DNA from: an uncultured Clostridia bacterium
GTDB taxonomy: Bacteria > Bacillota > Clostridia > Christensenellales > Borkfalkiaceae
Direction: 5' to 3'
Assembly (NCBI GenBank): GCA_944372525.1
Contig: CALVZL010000013.1
Coordinates: forward strand, 1 to 38,615
DNA: 38,615 nt
Part shown: one piece after another, positions 16,491 through 24,114 of the stretch
Numbering within the stretch: position 1 is the stretch's first letter
How the letters are laid out: every line of letters starts with the position of its first letter
Program-made: the position numbers and the translations under genes
Notes under the pieces: generated by a model
The model's input: only the letters and a program-made list of their open reading frames with translations
Told to the model about the DNA's origin: nothing
Database searches by the model: none

Positions 16491-17843
16491 ATGGCAGAAA
16501 ATACACAATTGGAATTTCTATGGAACAAAATTACTGAACGTGCGAAAAAGATCGTAACGCCGATCTCTTACAGCGCCTTTATCGAAAACCTTGTCCCCGT
16601 CGACGTCGTAAACAAAAAGATTGTTCTGCAGGCGGAAACAGACATTACCGCAAACGTCATTACAACAAGTCATGCAGATAAATTGAGAGAGGCGATCGTT
16701 ACTTCCGACACGGGACTGAACGATTTCATCATCATTGTGGAAGGGAGCAGCATTTATACGCTGACCGAGATGCCAGACGCCCTCGAGGAGAGCACGATTC
16801 TGCTTGACAAACGCTATACGTTTGATTCATTTGTCGTCGGGTCCTCCAATAAATTTGTCTTCGCCGCCGCAAAATCTGTCGCCGAATCTCCCGGGGAGAA
16901 TTTCAACCCCCTCTATATCTACGGGGGAACGGGACTTGGAAAAACACACTTGCTGCAAGCCATTGCCAACTATATCACCGAACACAAGCCCTCTCTCCGC
17001 GTCATCTACACCACGAGCGAAAAATTCCTTAATGAATATGTGGACAGCATGTATTCCAAAAAAAACAGCTCGGGACGGGACAGCGAGACCAGATTTCGCA
17101 ATCGATATCGCAACATCGATGTCCTCGTGATCGATGACATTCAGTTTTGGGCGGGGAAATTCGGCGTACAGGAAGCGTTTTTCCACACCTTCAACGAACT
17201 GTTTTCTCAGCACAAACAGATCATCATCTCTTCGGACTGCCCGGCAAAAGAACTGACCACGTTGGAAGAACGCCTCCGCACCCGATTTGAAGGCGGTCTC
17301 ATCGCAGACATCCAGCCGCCGGATATCGAGACGAAAATTGCGATCCTCAAGCGAAAAGCGTTGGAAAAAAAATATATCGTCCCCGATGATGTGTTGGCCT
17401 TCCTTGTGAAGAACTCCGACAACAACGTGCGCACTCTTGAAGGTCGGCTCAATACGGTCATATTTGCCTGCAAGCTCCATGAAGAACCTATTTCCCTCGC
17501 TCTTGCCGCAACAGCGCTTCAGGAAAGCATAAACGGCACGGAAATGCAGGGAGAAATCACAATGGAGACGATCATCGATGCGACATGCGCTCATTTTTCG
17601 ATTACCCGCGACGAACTGATCGGGAAAAGCAAGCGTCAGGAACTTGTTCGGGCAAGACAGATCTGCATTTTTCTCATGTGCGATATGCTCACCGCGCCCC
17701 TCGTCTCGATCGGAAAAGAAATGGGCGGACGCGATCACTCCACCGTCATCTATGCACGCGATAAAATCGCAGAGTTGATGCGGGTAAGCGACAGCGTTTC
17801 GAAAGCAGTGACCGATATCCGAAGCGCGATCTTAAAAGAGTAA
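16491..17843 (+). CDS. dnaA: Chromosomal replication initiator DnaA
   Basis: DnaA binds 9-mer boxes at oriC and opens the origin. With the ATG at 16491 the protein has 450 residues. A GTG at 16476 is in frame but lacks a ribosome site, while the ATG follows GAGGGG by a few bases. Domain I is at the N-terminus (QLEFLWNKITERAKKIVTPISYSAFI). The AAA+ domain has Walker A GGTGLGKT (145-152), Walker B VLVIDD (211-216) and RLRTRFEGGLIADIQPPD. Domain IV carries the DnaA-box signature GGRDHSTVIYARDK. Domain II is short. No cluster of TTATCCACA-like boxes is visible on either side, and dnaN does not follow; mnmG does. Confidence 0.98.
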   Translation: MAENTQLEFLWNKITERAKKIVTPISYSAFIENLVPVDVVNKKIVLQAETDITANVITTSHADKLREAIVTSDTGLNDFIIIVEGSSIYTLTEMPDALEESTILLDKRYTFDSFVVGSSNKFVFAAAKSVAESPGENFNPLYIYGGTGLGKTHLLQAIANYITEHKPSLRVIYTTSEKFLNEYVDSMYSKKNSSGRDSETRFRNRYRNIDVLVIDDIQFWAGKFGVQEAFFHTFNELFSQHKQIIISSDCPAKELTTLEERLRTRFEGGLIADIQPPDIETKIAILKRKALEKKYIVPDDVLAFLVKNSDNNVRTLEGRLNTVIFACKLHEEPISLALAATALQESINGTEMQGEITMETIIDATCAHFSITRDELIGKSKRQELVRARQICIFLMCDMLTAPLVSIGKEMGGRDHSTVIYARDKIAELMRVSDSVSKAVTDIRSAILKE

Positions 17844-17853
17844 GCGACACCGT

Positions 17854-17877
17854 GCCGCGGCAATCGCCGCGGCTTTT
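17854..17877 (+). terminator. Hairpin with short T tract between dnaA and mnmG
   Basis: GCCGCGG (17854-17860) and CCGCGGC (17867-17873) form a strong 7-bp GC stem with a six-base loop, followed by only four T. It lies 10 bp after the dnaA stop. It may attenuate rather than fully stop transcription into mnmG, for which no separate promoter is visible. Confidence 0.6.
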
Positions 17878-17895
17878 CGGAACAGGGAAGGAATT

Positions 17896-19758
17896 ATGCA
17901 TAATTTTTCGGAAGGGCGCTATGACGCCGTCGTCATCGGCGCCGGACACGCAGGTTGTGAAGCGGCACTGGCACTGGCACGAACGGGATTAAAAACCGTC
18001 ATCTTGACGTTAAATCTCGACTCGATCGCCTTCATGCCCTGCAATCCCTCGATCGGGGGGACCGCCAAAGGTCATTTGGTACGTGAGATCGACGCGCTGG
18101 GCGGAGAAATGGGGCTCAATGCCGACCGCTGCACCCTCCAACTTCGTATGCTCAACGAGGGAAAAGGAGCCGCCGTACAGTCCCTGCGCGCCCAAACAGA
18201 TAAAAATGCCTATCATACAGAGATGAAACGGGTGCTCGAACATACCGAAAATCTACGTATCGCACAGGGAGAAGCTTCGGAAATTCTTACACATTCAGGC
18301 GCCGTTACGGGAGTCAGAACTTCCTACGGCGGCGTCTTTTTCTGTCGTGCCGTCATCATCGCCACGGGTGTCTATCTCAATTCCCGAACGATCACGGGCG
18401 AAGTTATCTCGGAAAGCGGTCCGAACGGATTTGCCAATGCAACACTGCTGACCAAAAGTCTGACAGAACTGGGCTATCGGATTCGCCGTTTCAAAACGGG
18501 AACTCCGGCACGTCTTGACGGGAGGACCATCAATTTTTCTCTTCTGCAAATACAAGACGGCAGTCCGGATGTCTATCCTTTTTCATTTCTCAACCACTGT
18601 GCTCCCGCAGTTCAGACGCCATGCTATCTCGCCTATACCAATGCCGCAACGCATGATCTCATTCTGCACAATCTTGACAGAGCGCCGCTCTACAACGGCA
18701 TGATCTCTTCAACGGGCCCGCGATATTGTCCGTCCATCGAGACCAAAGTGGTGCGTTTCCGCGACAAAGAACGTCATCAGCTCTTTCTGGAACCGGAAGG
18801 CGCGGACACGACGGAAATCTATGTGCAAGGACTCTCCACCTCTCTCCCTCATGATCTGCAAAAGGAGATGTACCGCACGGTAACGGGGCTGGAAGCCTGC
18901 GAGATCATGCGCTACGCCTATGCCATCGAATACGACTGCATCGATACACTGGACGTGTTGCCGACGCTGGAATCCAAAAAGATCCGCGGACTCTATACCG
19001 CAGGACAAATCAACGGTACGAGCGGTTATGAAGAAGCGGCGGCACAAGGGCTGATCGCCGGACTCAACGCGTCCCTTTTTTTGAGGGAAAAACCGCCGCT
19101 CATCCTGCGCCGCGATCAAGCCTATATCGGCGTGCTTATCGACGACTTGGTCACAAAAGGAACGGACGAACCCTATCGTATGATGACTTCGCGCGCAGAA
19201 TTCCGTCTATCGCTGCGACAGGACAACGCTGACCTGCGCCTGACGCAAATCGGATATGATTGCGGATTGGTCTCGCGCGAGCGCTATGAACTCTTCCTGA
19301 AGAGAAAGCAGATGCACGAAGACGCCCTTCGCGCATTGGACGAGCGCGCCGATCAAAAACTTGCGCATGATCTCGCGTTAAAACACGGACAGCCTCCGCT
19401 CTCAAGCGGCGTATCTTACGCCGATCTGCTGCGCCGCGGGATTCCGTTGCGCGAAATCCGCACGGTATTCGGAATTCTCCCCGACCTGCCCAACGACATT
19501 GCCCTCTCTGCCGAGACGGAAATCCGCTATGCGGGTTACCTCGAAATCAGCAAACGGGAAATGGAAAAAGCAATCAAGCTGGAACAAAAACCGCTTCCGA
19601 AAGAGATCGATTATTCCTCCATCTCGGGACTGAGGCTGGAGGCAAGAGAGAAACTTGAGCGCATCCGTCCGCTCAACATCGGACAGGCGGAACGCATTTC
19701 CGGCGTCAGCCCCGCCGACATCGCTGTTTTGATGATTTACCTGAGCTTGAGCAAATAA
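17896..19758 (+). CDS. mnmG: tRNA uridine-34 5-carboxymethylaminomethyl synthesis protein MnmG (GidA)
   Basis: MnmG, with the GTPase MnmE, installs the (carboxymethyl)aminomethyl group at C5 of the wobble uridine using FAD and methylenetetrahydrofolate. The protein has 620 residues, the usual length. The FAD-binding loop is VIGAGHAGCEAA (13-24). GidA signatures are STGPRYCPSIETKVVRF and GQINGTSGYEEAAAQGLIAG. The C-terminal helical MnmE/tRNA-binding region is present (ISGVSPADIAVLMIYL). AAGGA precedes the ATG. It lies 52 bp behind dnaA, whereas in most genomes it neighbours mnmE and rsmG. A strong terminator follows. Confidence 0.98.
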   Translation: MHNFSEGRYDAVVIGAGHAGCEAALALARTGLKTVILTLNLDSIAFMPCNPSIGGTAKGHLVREIDALGGEMGLNADRCTLQLRMLNEGKGAAVQSLRAQTDKNAYHTEMKRVLEHTENLRIAQGEASEILTHSGAVTGVRTSYGGVFFCRAVIIATGVYLNSRTITGEVISESGPNGFANATLLTKSLTELGYRIRRFKTGTPARLDGRTINFSLLQIQDGSPDVYPFSFLNHCAPAVQTPCYLAYTNAATHDLILHNLDRAPLYNGMISSTGPRYCPSIETKVVRFRDKERHQLFLEPEGADTTEIYVQGLSTSLPHDLQKEMYRTVTGLEACEIMRYAYAIEYDCIDTLDVLPTLESKKIRGLYTAGQINGTSGYEEAAAQGLIAGLNASLFLREKPPLILRRDQAYIGVLIDDLVTKGTDEPYRMMTSRAEFRLSLRQDNADLRLTQIGYDCGLVSRERYELFLKRKQMHEDALRALDERADQKLAHDLALKHGQPPLSSGVSYADLLRRGIPLREIRTVFGILPDLPNDIALSAETEIRYAGYLEISKREMEKAIKLEQKPLPKEIDYSSISGLRLEAREKLERIRPLNIGQAERISGVSPADIAVLMIYLSLSK

Positions 19759-19770
19759 AAGAATTTTCAA

Positions 19771-19813
19771 AAACAGCCCTTCCTCTTGTCAGGAAGAGCT
19801 GTTTAAATTTTTT
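19771..19813. terminator. Bidirectional terminator between mnmG and the GNAT gene
   Basis: AAACAGC (19771-19777) pairs with GCTGTTT (19798-19804), and inside it CTTCCT pairs with AGGAAG. T-rich flanks lie on both sides, so it can end mnmG rightwards and the GNAT gene leftwards. The GNAT stop codon (19789-19791) lies in the hairpin. Confidence 0.85.
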
Positions 19814-20268
19814 ACCATTTGTGCTTGAAACAAGGCGACGCCGTTTCGCAAAACATACCGTTCTTTTAGCGTATGATATCCCCTCGCCTCAAAGAAAGCC
19901 TTTGCCGTAAGTGAAACGTTTACGCTGACGCGGTCTCCTTTTACAGCCGCTTCCAAGCGATCGCAGAGCTCCGTTCCGATCCCCCGCCTCTGCCTGTCGC
20001 TGCAAACATACAGGCGATCGAGGTATCCGGATTCATCAACGTCGCCGAATCCGACAATTTCTCCCCCTTCCGCAGCCACAAGCGCCACACGGGAACGAAA
20101 AGAAGTAGCCCACTTTTCCGGGTCCGCCTCCTTCGGCGCCCAGGCGCAGAGCTGTTCTTCCGTATAGTCCCTTGCGCATACGGTATGAACGGTATCGTAA
20201 AAAAGAGCCATGATCGCCAAACAATCTTTCGGAGAATAAGCTCTGATGATTCGCTCCCCTTTGTTCAC
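19789..20268 (-). CDS. GNAT-family N-acetyltransferase
   Basis: This is a predicted acetyl-CoA-dependent N-acetyltransferase of 159 residues with unknown substrate. The acetyl-CoA-binding motif A is LYVCSDRQRRGIGTELCDRLE (the QRRGIG pyrophosphate loop), preceded by VGFGDVDESGYLDRLYV. The C-terminal FFEARGYHTLKE is the usual motif B ending. The GTG start at 20268 overlaps the YfbR-like gene's stop as GTGA, with GGAGG just upstream, so translation is coupled. Its stop lies inside the terminator hairpin. The neighbour is a nucleotidase, which does not identify the substrate. Confidence 0.85.
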   Translation of the reverse strand: MNKGERIIRAYSPKDCLAIMALFYDTVHTVCARDYTEEQLCAWAPKEADPEKWATSFRSRVALVAAEGGEIVGFGDVDESGYLDRLYVCSDRQRRGIGTELCDRLEAAVKGDRVSVNVSLTAKAFFEARGYHTLKERYVLRNGVALFQAQMVKNLNSSS

Positions 20269-20846
20269 AATCCCTCCAATTCGTCAAGCGTCAAGGCAAA
20301 CGCGGGAATAAAATGTTCGAAGAAATAATCTACCGAACGCATCTGCATTTTTTCAAGCGTCGATCGGATCGTCCTTTCCGCATTGGAAAACTCCTTGTTC
20401 CCGGAGCGAAGCTCTTCAAGGCATTTGATATAAGCGGAGAGCTTGTCCGCCGCTTTTACGAAGCGATATTCCGTCGACTCTTTCTCCGCCTGCAAATAGG
20501 GATAGATCCCGGCTTTCATCGAAGCGGGAAGTGTATCGGCAATCTTCTCGACAGCGAGCCGTTCAAGCTTTTCATATTCCCCGTGAATTCCGTGATTGAA
20601 ATATTTGACAGGGGTAGGCATATCGCCCGTCATGACCTCGCTGACCTCGTGATAGATCGCGTAGAGTATGGCACGGGAAACGTCGACCTCCCCTCCGTAG
20701 ACTTCCCGCTCAATCGTAACAAGCGCGTGCGTCAAAACCGCGACGGATTGAGAGTGTTCCATGATATTTTCCTCTCGCACGGAACGCATCAGCTGCCACC
20801 TCTTGATAAACTTCATTCTGTCCAGATAGGCGTAAAATTTCTCCAT
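20265..20846 (-). CDS. YfbR-like HD-domain 5'-deoxynucleotidase
   Basis: E. coli YfbR dephosphorylates deoxyribonucleoside 5'-monophosphates and takes part in dNTP pool control. This 193-residue protein aligns with it along its length: RWQLMRSVREENIMEHS, TGDMPTPVKYFN and KAADKLSAYIKCLEELRSGNKEF. Metal ligands H31, H66 and the later Asp in KAADKLSAY are kept, but the second HD-motif residue is Glu67 (YHEVSE) where YfbR has Asp (YHDASE). Glu can still bind metal, so activity is plausible but not certain. The ATG at 20846 follows GAGGTG. Its promoter abuts that of thiT. It overlaps the GNAT gene by 4 bp. Confidence 0.88.
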   Translation of the reverse strand: MEKFYAYLDRMKFIKRWQLMRSVREENIMEHSQSVAVLTHALVTIEREVYGGEVDVSRAILYAIYHEVSEVMTGDMPTPVKYFNHGIHGEYEKLERLAVEKIADTLPASMKAGIYPYLQAEKESTEYRFVKAADKLSAYIKCLEELRSGNKEFSNAERTIRSTLEKMQMRSVDYFFEHFIPAFALTLDELEGL

Positions 20847-20863
20847 GTTTCACCTCTTCGAAA

Positions 20864-20892
20864 ATTATACTACACTTTTTATAAAAATTCAA
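20864..20892 (-). promoter_or_regulatory. Promoter of the YfbR-like/GNAT operon
   Basis: On the minus strand TTGAAT (20892-20887) and TATAAT (20869-20864) are 17 bp apart. The transcript would start near 20857, only about 11 bases before the start codon. Its -35 hexamer directly abuts the -35 of the opposite thiT promoter. Confidence 0.75.
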
Positions 20893-20921
20893 TTGACTTT
20901 TGCAAAGAAACCTCGTATAAT
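20893..20921 (+). promoter_or_regulatory. thiT promoter
   Basis: TTGACT (20893-20898) and TATAAT (20916-20921) are separated by 17 bp, close to consensus. The start site would fall near 20928, a dozen bases before the riboswitch. Confidence 0.85.
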
Positions 20922-20939
20922 CTGTAATACAAATAAATA

Positions 20940-21018
20940 ATCCGTCGTGGGTGCCGTAAAAGGCTGAGATGATACCATTCGAATCGGACAAGGTAATGCT
21001 TGAACGAAAGTACAGGAT
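20940..21018 (+). ncRNA. TPP riboswitch (THI element)
   Basis: The RNA has the thi-box landmarks in order: GUGGGUGCC, then GGCUGAGAU, then GAUACC, then an arm around GAAUCGGACAAGGUAAUGCU, and AACGAAAGUACAGGA closing on AUCC at the 5' end. These are the conserved pyrimidine and pyrophosphate sensor segments of thiamine pyrophosphate aptamers. It lies between a strong promoter and a terminator in front of a ThiT-type transporter gene, so the expected logic is transcription termination when TPP is abundant. Confidence 0.93.
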
Positions 21019-21032
21019 CCATACAGAATTTC

Positions 21033-21060
21033 CGCCCGCGCTTTTGTGCGGGCGTTTTTT
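21033..21060 (+). terminator. Riboswitch expression-platform terminator
   Basis: CGCCCGC (21033-21039) pairs with GCGGGCG (21048-21054), with two further inner pairs and a TTTT loop, followed by six T. It starts 15 bp after the TPP aptamer and ends 20 bp before the thiT ribosome site. Confidence 0.9.
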
Positions 21061-21090
21061 ACGCGATTCGACGGAACATAAGGAGATTAT

Positions 21091-22248
21091 ATGTCAATCA
21101 ATACTTTGTTGGCGGACGAAGCAACCTGGTATCCTCTCCTCTTCGATACGCCTAAAAATGCGGCAGGTTGCATCTTTTTCTGGCTTGTCATTGCATTTGC
21201 CCTGATTTTTTGCCTCTATATGCTTCTTATCCGAGGTGAAGCGCGCAAAGTCTTTCTCAAGGCGAGCGTATTTGTTGCCCTCGCCGTTGCATGCGTCATT
21301 GGATTCACCATGCTTGCGCTCTCTCTCTTCGAGGACGGTATCGTAGAAATACTCTTCTATCCGATTCTTGTTCTTATCGCGACGGTAGCGGGAAGCGCCA
21401 TCGTTCTCTACTTTTTTCCCTCAAAACGAACCTTTCTCCTCACAGGCTGCATCGTCGGGATTGCCCTTCTTTCCGTCCTCATTTGCACGGGGATCCACTT
21501 TTCTTCGGGCGACGCAGCGGAAGACAACTGGATCACCAACGATGACGTCAATTCCGTCGCACTCTATATCAGCGCCGTTTTGGTCGTCGCAGCGATCGTC
21601 GCGGCGGGTTTTCTTCTGGATCGAAAAACCCAAAAGGGATTCGACGCCAAATCGATTGCCTATGCTGCTATTTGCATTGCAATGAGCTTTGCCCTTTCTT
21701 GGCTTCGCATCGTCAAAATGCCGCAGGGCGGCTCCATCACGATTGCCTCCCTGTTGCCGATGATGGTGTATTCCTATATGTTCGGAACAAAAAAAGGCGT
21801 CTTCGCGGGCTTTGTCTACGGACTGCTGCAAGCCGTTCAGGACCCCTATATTCTGCACCCCGCACAATTTATCCTCGACTATCCCGCCGCTTTTGCAAGC
21901 ATCGGACTTTCCGGAATGTTTGCGGATTTCCGTCCGCTGGAAAAACGGCCGCAGATCCAGATCGCACTCGGAGGAATTGTCGCGGGAATCGGAAGATTCG
22001 CCATCCATTTCCTCTCCGGGATCTTCGCCTTCGGAGCATATGCCGGTTCGGAAAAATTGTCCGACATCCTGCTCTACAGCCTCACTTACAATGCGGGATA
22101 TGTTCTGCCCGACATCGTGATCGCCATCGTAGCGAGCGTGCTCGTATTCAGCTCCCCCGCCTTTGTCAGACAGGTGCGCAAAGTCCGTCCCGCGGAAAAA
22201 TCAGCAATCAGCGAAAAAAATCCGGAGACGGAAACTCCTTCCGTCTGA
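21091..22248 (+). CDS. thiT: ECF-type thiamine transporter substrate-binding subunit ThiT with N-terminal membrane extension
   Basis: ThiT is the S component that binds thiamine and works with the shared EcfT/EcfA module. The C-terminal half (about 185-375) matches ThiT/YuaJ: MPQGGSITIASLLPMMVYSYMFG, GFVYGLLQAVQDPYILHPAQ and FILDYPAAFASIGLSG. The TPP riboswitch supports thiamine as substrate. The protein is 385 residues long, about twice a usual ThiT. The extra N-terminal part holds about five predicted membrane segments (near 26-48, 57-80, 86-109, 116-134 and 154-176) of no family I recognise. The ATG at 21091 follows AAGGAG by 5 bases. It is alone on the plus strand and closed by a strong terminator. 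Confidence 0.92.
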   Translation: MSINTLLADEATWYPLLFDTPKNAAGCIFFWLVIAFALIFCLYMLLIRGEARKVFLKASVFVALAVACVIGFTMLALSLFEDGIVEILFYPILVLIATVAGSAIVLYFFPSKRTFLLTGCIVGIALLSVLICTGIHFSSGDAAEDNWITNDDVNSVALYISAVLVVAAIVAAGFLLDRKTQKGFDAKSIAYAAICIAMSFALSWLRIVKMPQGGSITIASLLPMMVYSYMFGTKKGVFAGFVYGLLQAVQDPYILHPAQFILDYPAAFASIGLSGMFADFRPLEKRPQIQIALGGIVAGIGRFAIHFLSGIFAFGAYAGSEKLSDILLYSLTYNAGYVLPDIVIAIVASVLVFSSPAFVRQVRKVRPAEKSAISEKNPETETPSV

Positions 22249-22268
22249 ACCGAAATTCCGTGCCGACC

Positions 22269-22304
22269 AAAAGGACGCCGTTCGGATCGGAACGGCGTCC
22301 TTTT
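22269..22304. terminator. Bidirectional terminator between thiT and the iron alcohol dehydrogenase gene
   Basis: AAAAGGACGCCGTTC (22269-22283) is perfectly complementary to GAACGGCGTCCTTTT (22290-22304) around a six-base loop. Both outer ends give a T run in the direction of transcription, serving thiT from the left and the dehydrogenase gene from the right. Confidence 0.92.
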
Positions 22305-22315
22305 CTCATGTCCGG

Positions 22316-23419
22316 TCAGCAGGAGTAACCGAACGAACGCAAATAGATCACGCGAAGATCTTCCAAAGAAGGCTCATACCGCGATTTTTTGATGTTTTTG
22401 TTCTTTTGTGCCATGACGGCAAACCGTTCCAATTCTTCTTCGGAAATCTTTTCCCGTTCGCCGAGCAGCTCCGAAAGCAACGCACAGATTTCTTCCGCGC
22501 GGGAAACTCCGCAAGCTGTACAGATCTCATCGAGCTGCGGAAGATTTTTCCGCTCGCACAGGCGCAGCATTTCTCCGAGGAGAAGCCCGTTTGCCCTTCC
22601 GTGATCCACTCCGTAAAAATAAGTGAGATAATATCCCATCCCGTGAATTGCCGTTGTTCCGGACTGCGCGATCGTCATGCCCGCCAGCATGGACGCATAG
22701 AGCAGTTCGTCCCGCTCCCTCGCGGTCGGCATTCCCTTGCTCAATGACGTCAGAAGCGGATAGAGCAGACGCAGACTTTCCTTCGCGAGGACATCGGAGA
22801 GAGGAATCGAATTGCGGGAAAGGATCCCTTCCGCAGCGTGCGAAAACGCGTCCATCGCCGTGTTTTTTGTGATCGCTTCGGGAAGCTGATCCGTATATCC
22901 TCCGTCGAGAAAAGCGATCCGCGGAAACATAGCGGGAGAAGATATGCTGGTCTTGGTTGTCTGTTCTTCATTGGTCAAAATTGCATACGGCGTTACCTCG
23001 CTGCCCGTACCGGCAGTCGTGGGAATGTGAGCCATCGGCAAAGCTTTCGGCTCATATCCGCCTGAAAAGAGCTCTTCGTCTTCCCGATCTTGCAGGGCAA
23101 GCAGCGCGATCATTTTTGCCGCATCCATCGGAGAACCGCCCCCGATCGCGACAACAAAATCGCATCCCGCGCTTCGCAGCAGCGAGAGACCTTCCCGAAC
23201 ACACCCAACCGTCGGGTTTGGGGTCACCCGATCATAGACCGTTCCGTCCTGTCCGTTCGCTTCGAGCGCAAAGAGCAGATCGTCGAGCGCCCCGTTTTTC
23301 GACGAACTTTTTCCCGTGACAATGAGTGCGTGACGCCCGAGCGGATCGAGCAACGCTCCTTGTTCCCTTACACAGCCTCTTCCGCAAATCACGCGAGTCG
23401 GCATATAAAATGCATTCAT
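22316..23419 (-). CDS. Iron-containing (group III) alcohol dehydrogenase
   Basis: This is an NAD(P)-dependent alcohol dehydrogenase of the iron-activated family; the natural alcohol or aldehyde cannot be told from sequence. The protein has 367 residues. The N-terminal nucleotide-binding half has VAIGGGSPMDAAK and PTTAGTGSEVTPYA. The metal site has Asp and His in NTAMDAFSHAAEG and two His in AIHGMGYYLTYFYGVDHGRANG, so all four ligands are present. The ATG at 23419 overlaps the trmB stop as ATGA and follows AGGAGGG. It is the last gene of the dut-trmB-adh unit. Confidence 0.92.
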   Translation of the reverse strand: MNAFYMPTRVICGRGCVREQGALLDPLGRHALIVTGKSSSKNGALDDLLFALEANGQDGTVYDRVTPNPTVGCVREGLSLLRSAGCDFVVAIGGGSPMDAAKMIALLALQDREDEELFSGGYEPKALPMAHIPTTAGTGSEVTPYAILTNEEQTTKTSISSPAMFPRIAFLDGGYTDQLPEAITKNTAMDAFSHAAEGILSRNSIPLSDVLAKESLRLLYPLLTSLSKGMPTARERDELLYASMLAGMTIAQSGTTAIHGMGYYLTYFYGVDHGRANGLLLGEMLRLCERKNLPQLDEICTACGVSRAEEICALLSELLGEREKISEEELERFAVMAQKNKNIKKSRYEPSLEDLRVIYLRSFGYSC

Positions 23420-24114
23420 TCAACCCTCCTTTCCTTCCCGCGCTTTATCGCAACCGCGCGAAAAATGGGCAAGCCCCTTCCGAGAAAGATCCGTTCGTAT
23501 TCCGTCACTATATTCTCCGCTGCATACGGGCTTCCGTGCAAATCACGCGTAATCTCACAAACTTCAAATCCGTTCTCGACAAATTTCGTCAGTGAATAGT
23601 CAAAAAATTCCGCACTGTCCGTCTTCTGTTCGATTCTGCCTCCCCCCTGAAGCAGAGCCCGATCGATCTGCAGGAAACGCGAGGATGTCAGTCTCTGTTT
23701 TTCTCTGCTTTGCTCGGGAAGCGGCGTGGAAAAATTCAAATAAATCGTATCGATACTCTCTTGCGGCAGATAGCAAGGCAAGATCTCAGCGGCAATATTG
23801 AGAAAGCGCACGTTGGAAACTTTTTCTTTGCGAGCTTGCTCCATGGCGCTCACAATGACATTGGAGCAGACTTCGACCGCCAAAAAATTGACCTGCGGAT
23901 TCCGTTTTGCCATTTCGAGAACAAATCCGCCGCATCCGCAGCCGATCTCAAGCCGCACGGGCGCGGAGTTCCCGAAGACCTGTCGGTAATCGAGAAGCGC
24001 ACGATATTGTTCTGCCGCTTCTTTGAGATTCAGACAAGGTCTCCCGCGGGCAAGCAGCAGATCGGAACAAGCCGCAAGCCGTTCTTCGAGATGTCTTTTT
24101 CGACGCATGCGCAT
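23416..24114 (-). CDS. trmB: TrmB-like tRNA (guanine-N7-)-methyltransferase, divergent active-site motif
   Basis: TrmB makes 7-methylguanosine at tRNA position 46 using SAM. The 232-residue protein has the SAM-binding loop LEIGCGCGGFVLEMAKRNP (about 55-73), then FLAVEV, NVRFLNIAAE and the family C-terminus TEYERIF...G.PIFRAVA. The usual active-site motif, NF.DPWPKKRH.KRRL, reads NFSTPLPEQSREKQRL here (about 127-141). The conserved Asp is Thr130 and the Trp is Leu. This may be a lineage variant or a change in activity. The ATG at 24114 shares one base with the dut stop. A longer frame upstream inside dut is rejected. Confidence 0.85.
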   Translation of the reverse strand: MRMRRKRHLEERLAACSDLLLARGRPCLNLKEAAEQYRALLDYRQVFGNSAPVRLEIGCGCGGFVLEMAKRNPQVNFLAVEVCSNVIVSAMEQARKEKVSNVRFLNIAAEILPCYLPQESIDTIYLNFSTPLPEQSREKQRLTSSRFLQIDRALLQGGGRIEQKTDSAEFFDYSLTKFVENGFEVCEITRDLHGSPYAAENIVTEYERIFLGRGLPIFRAVAIKRGKERRVE

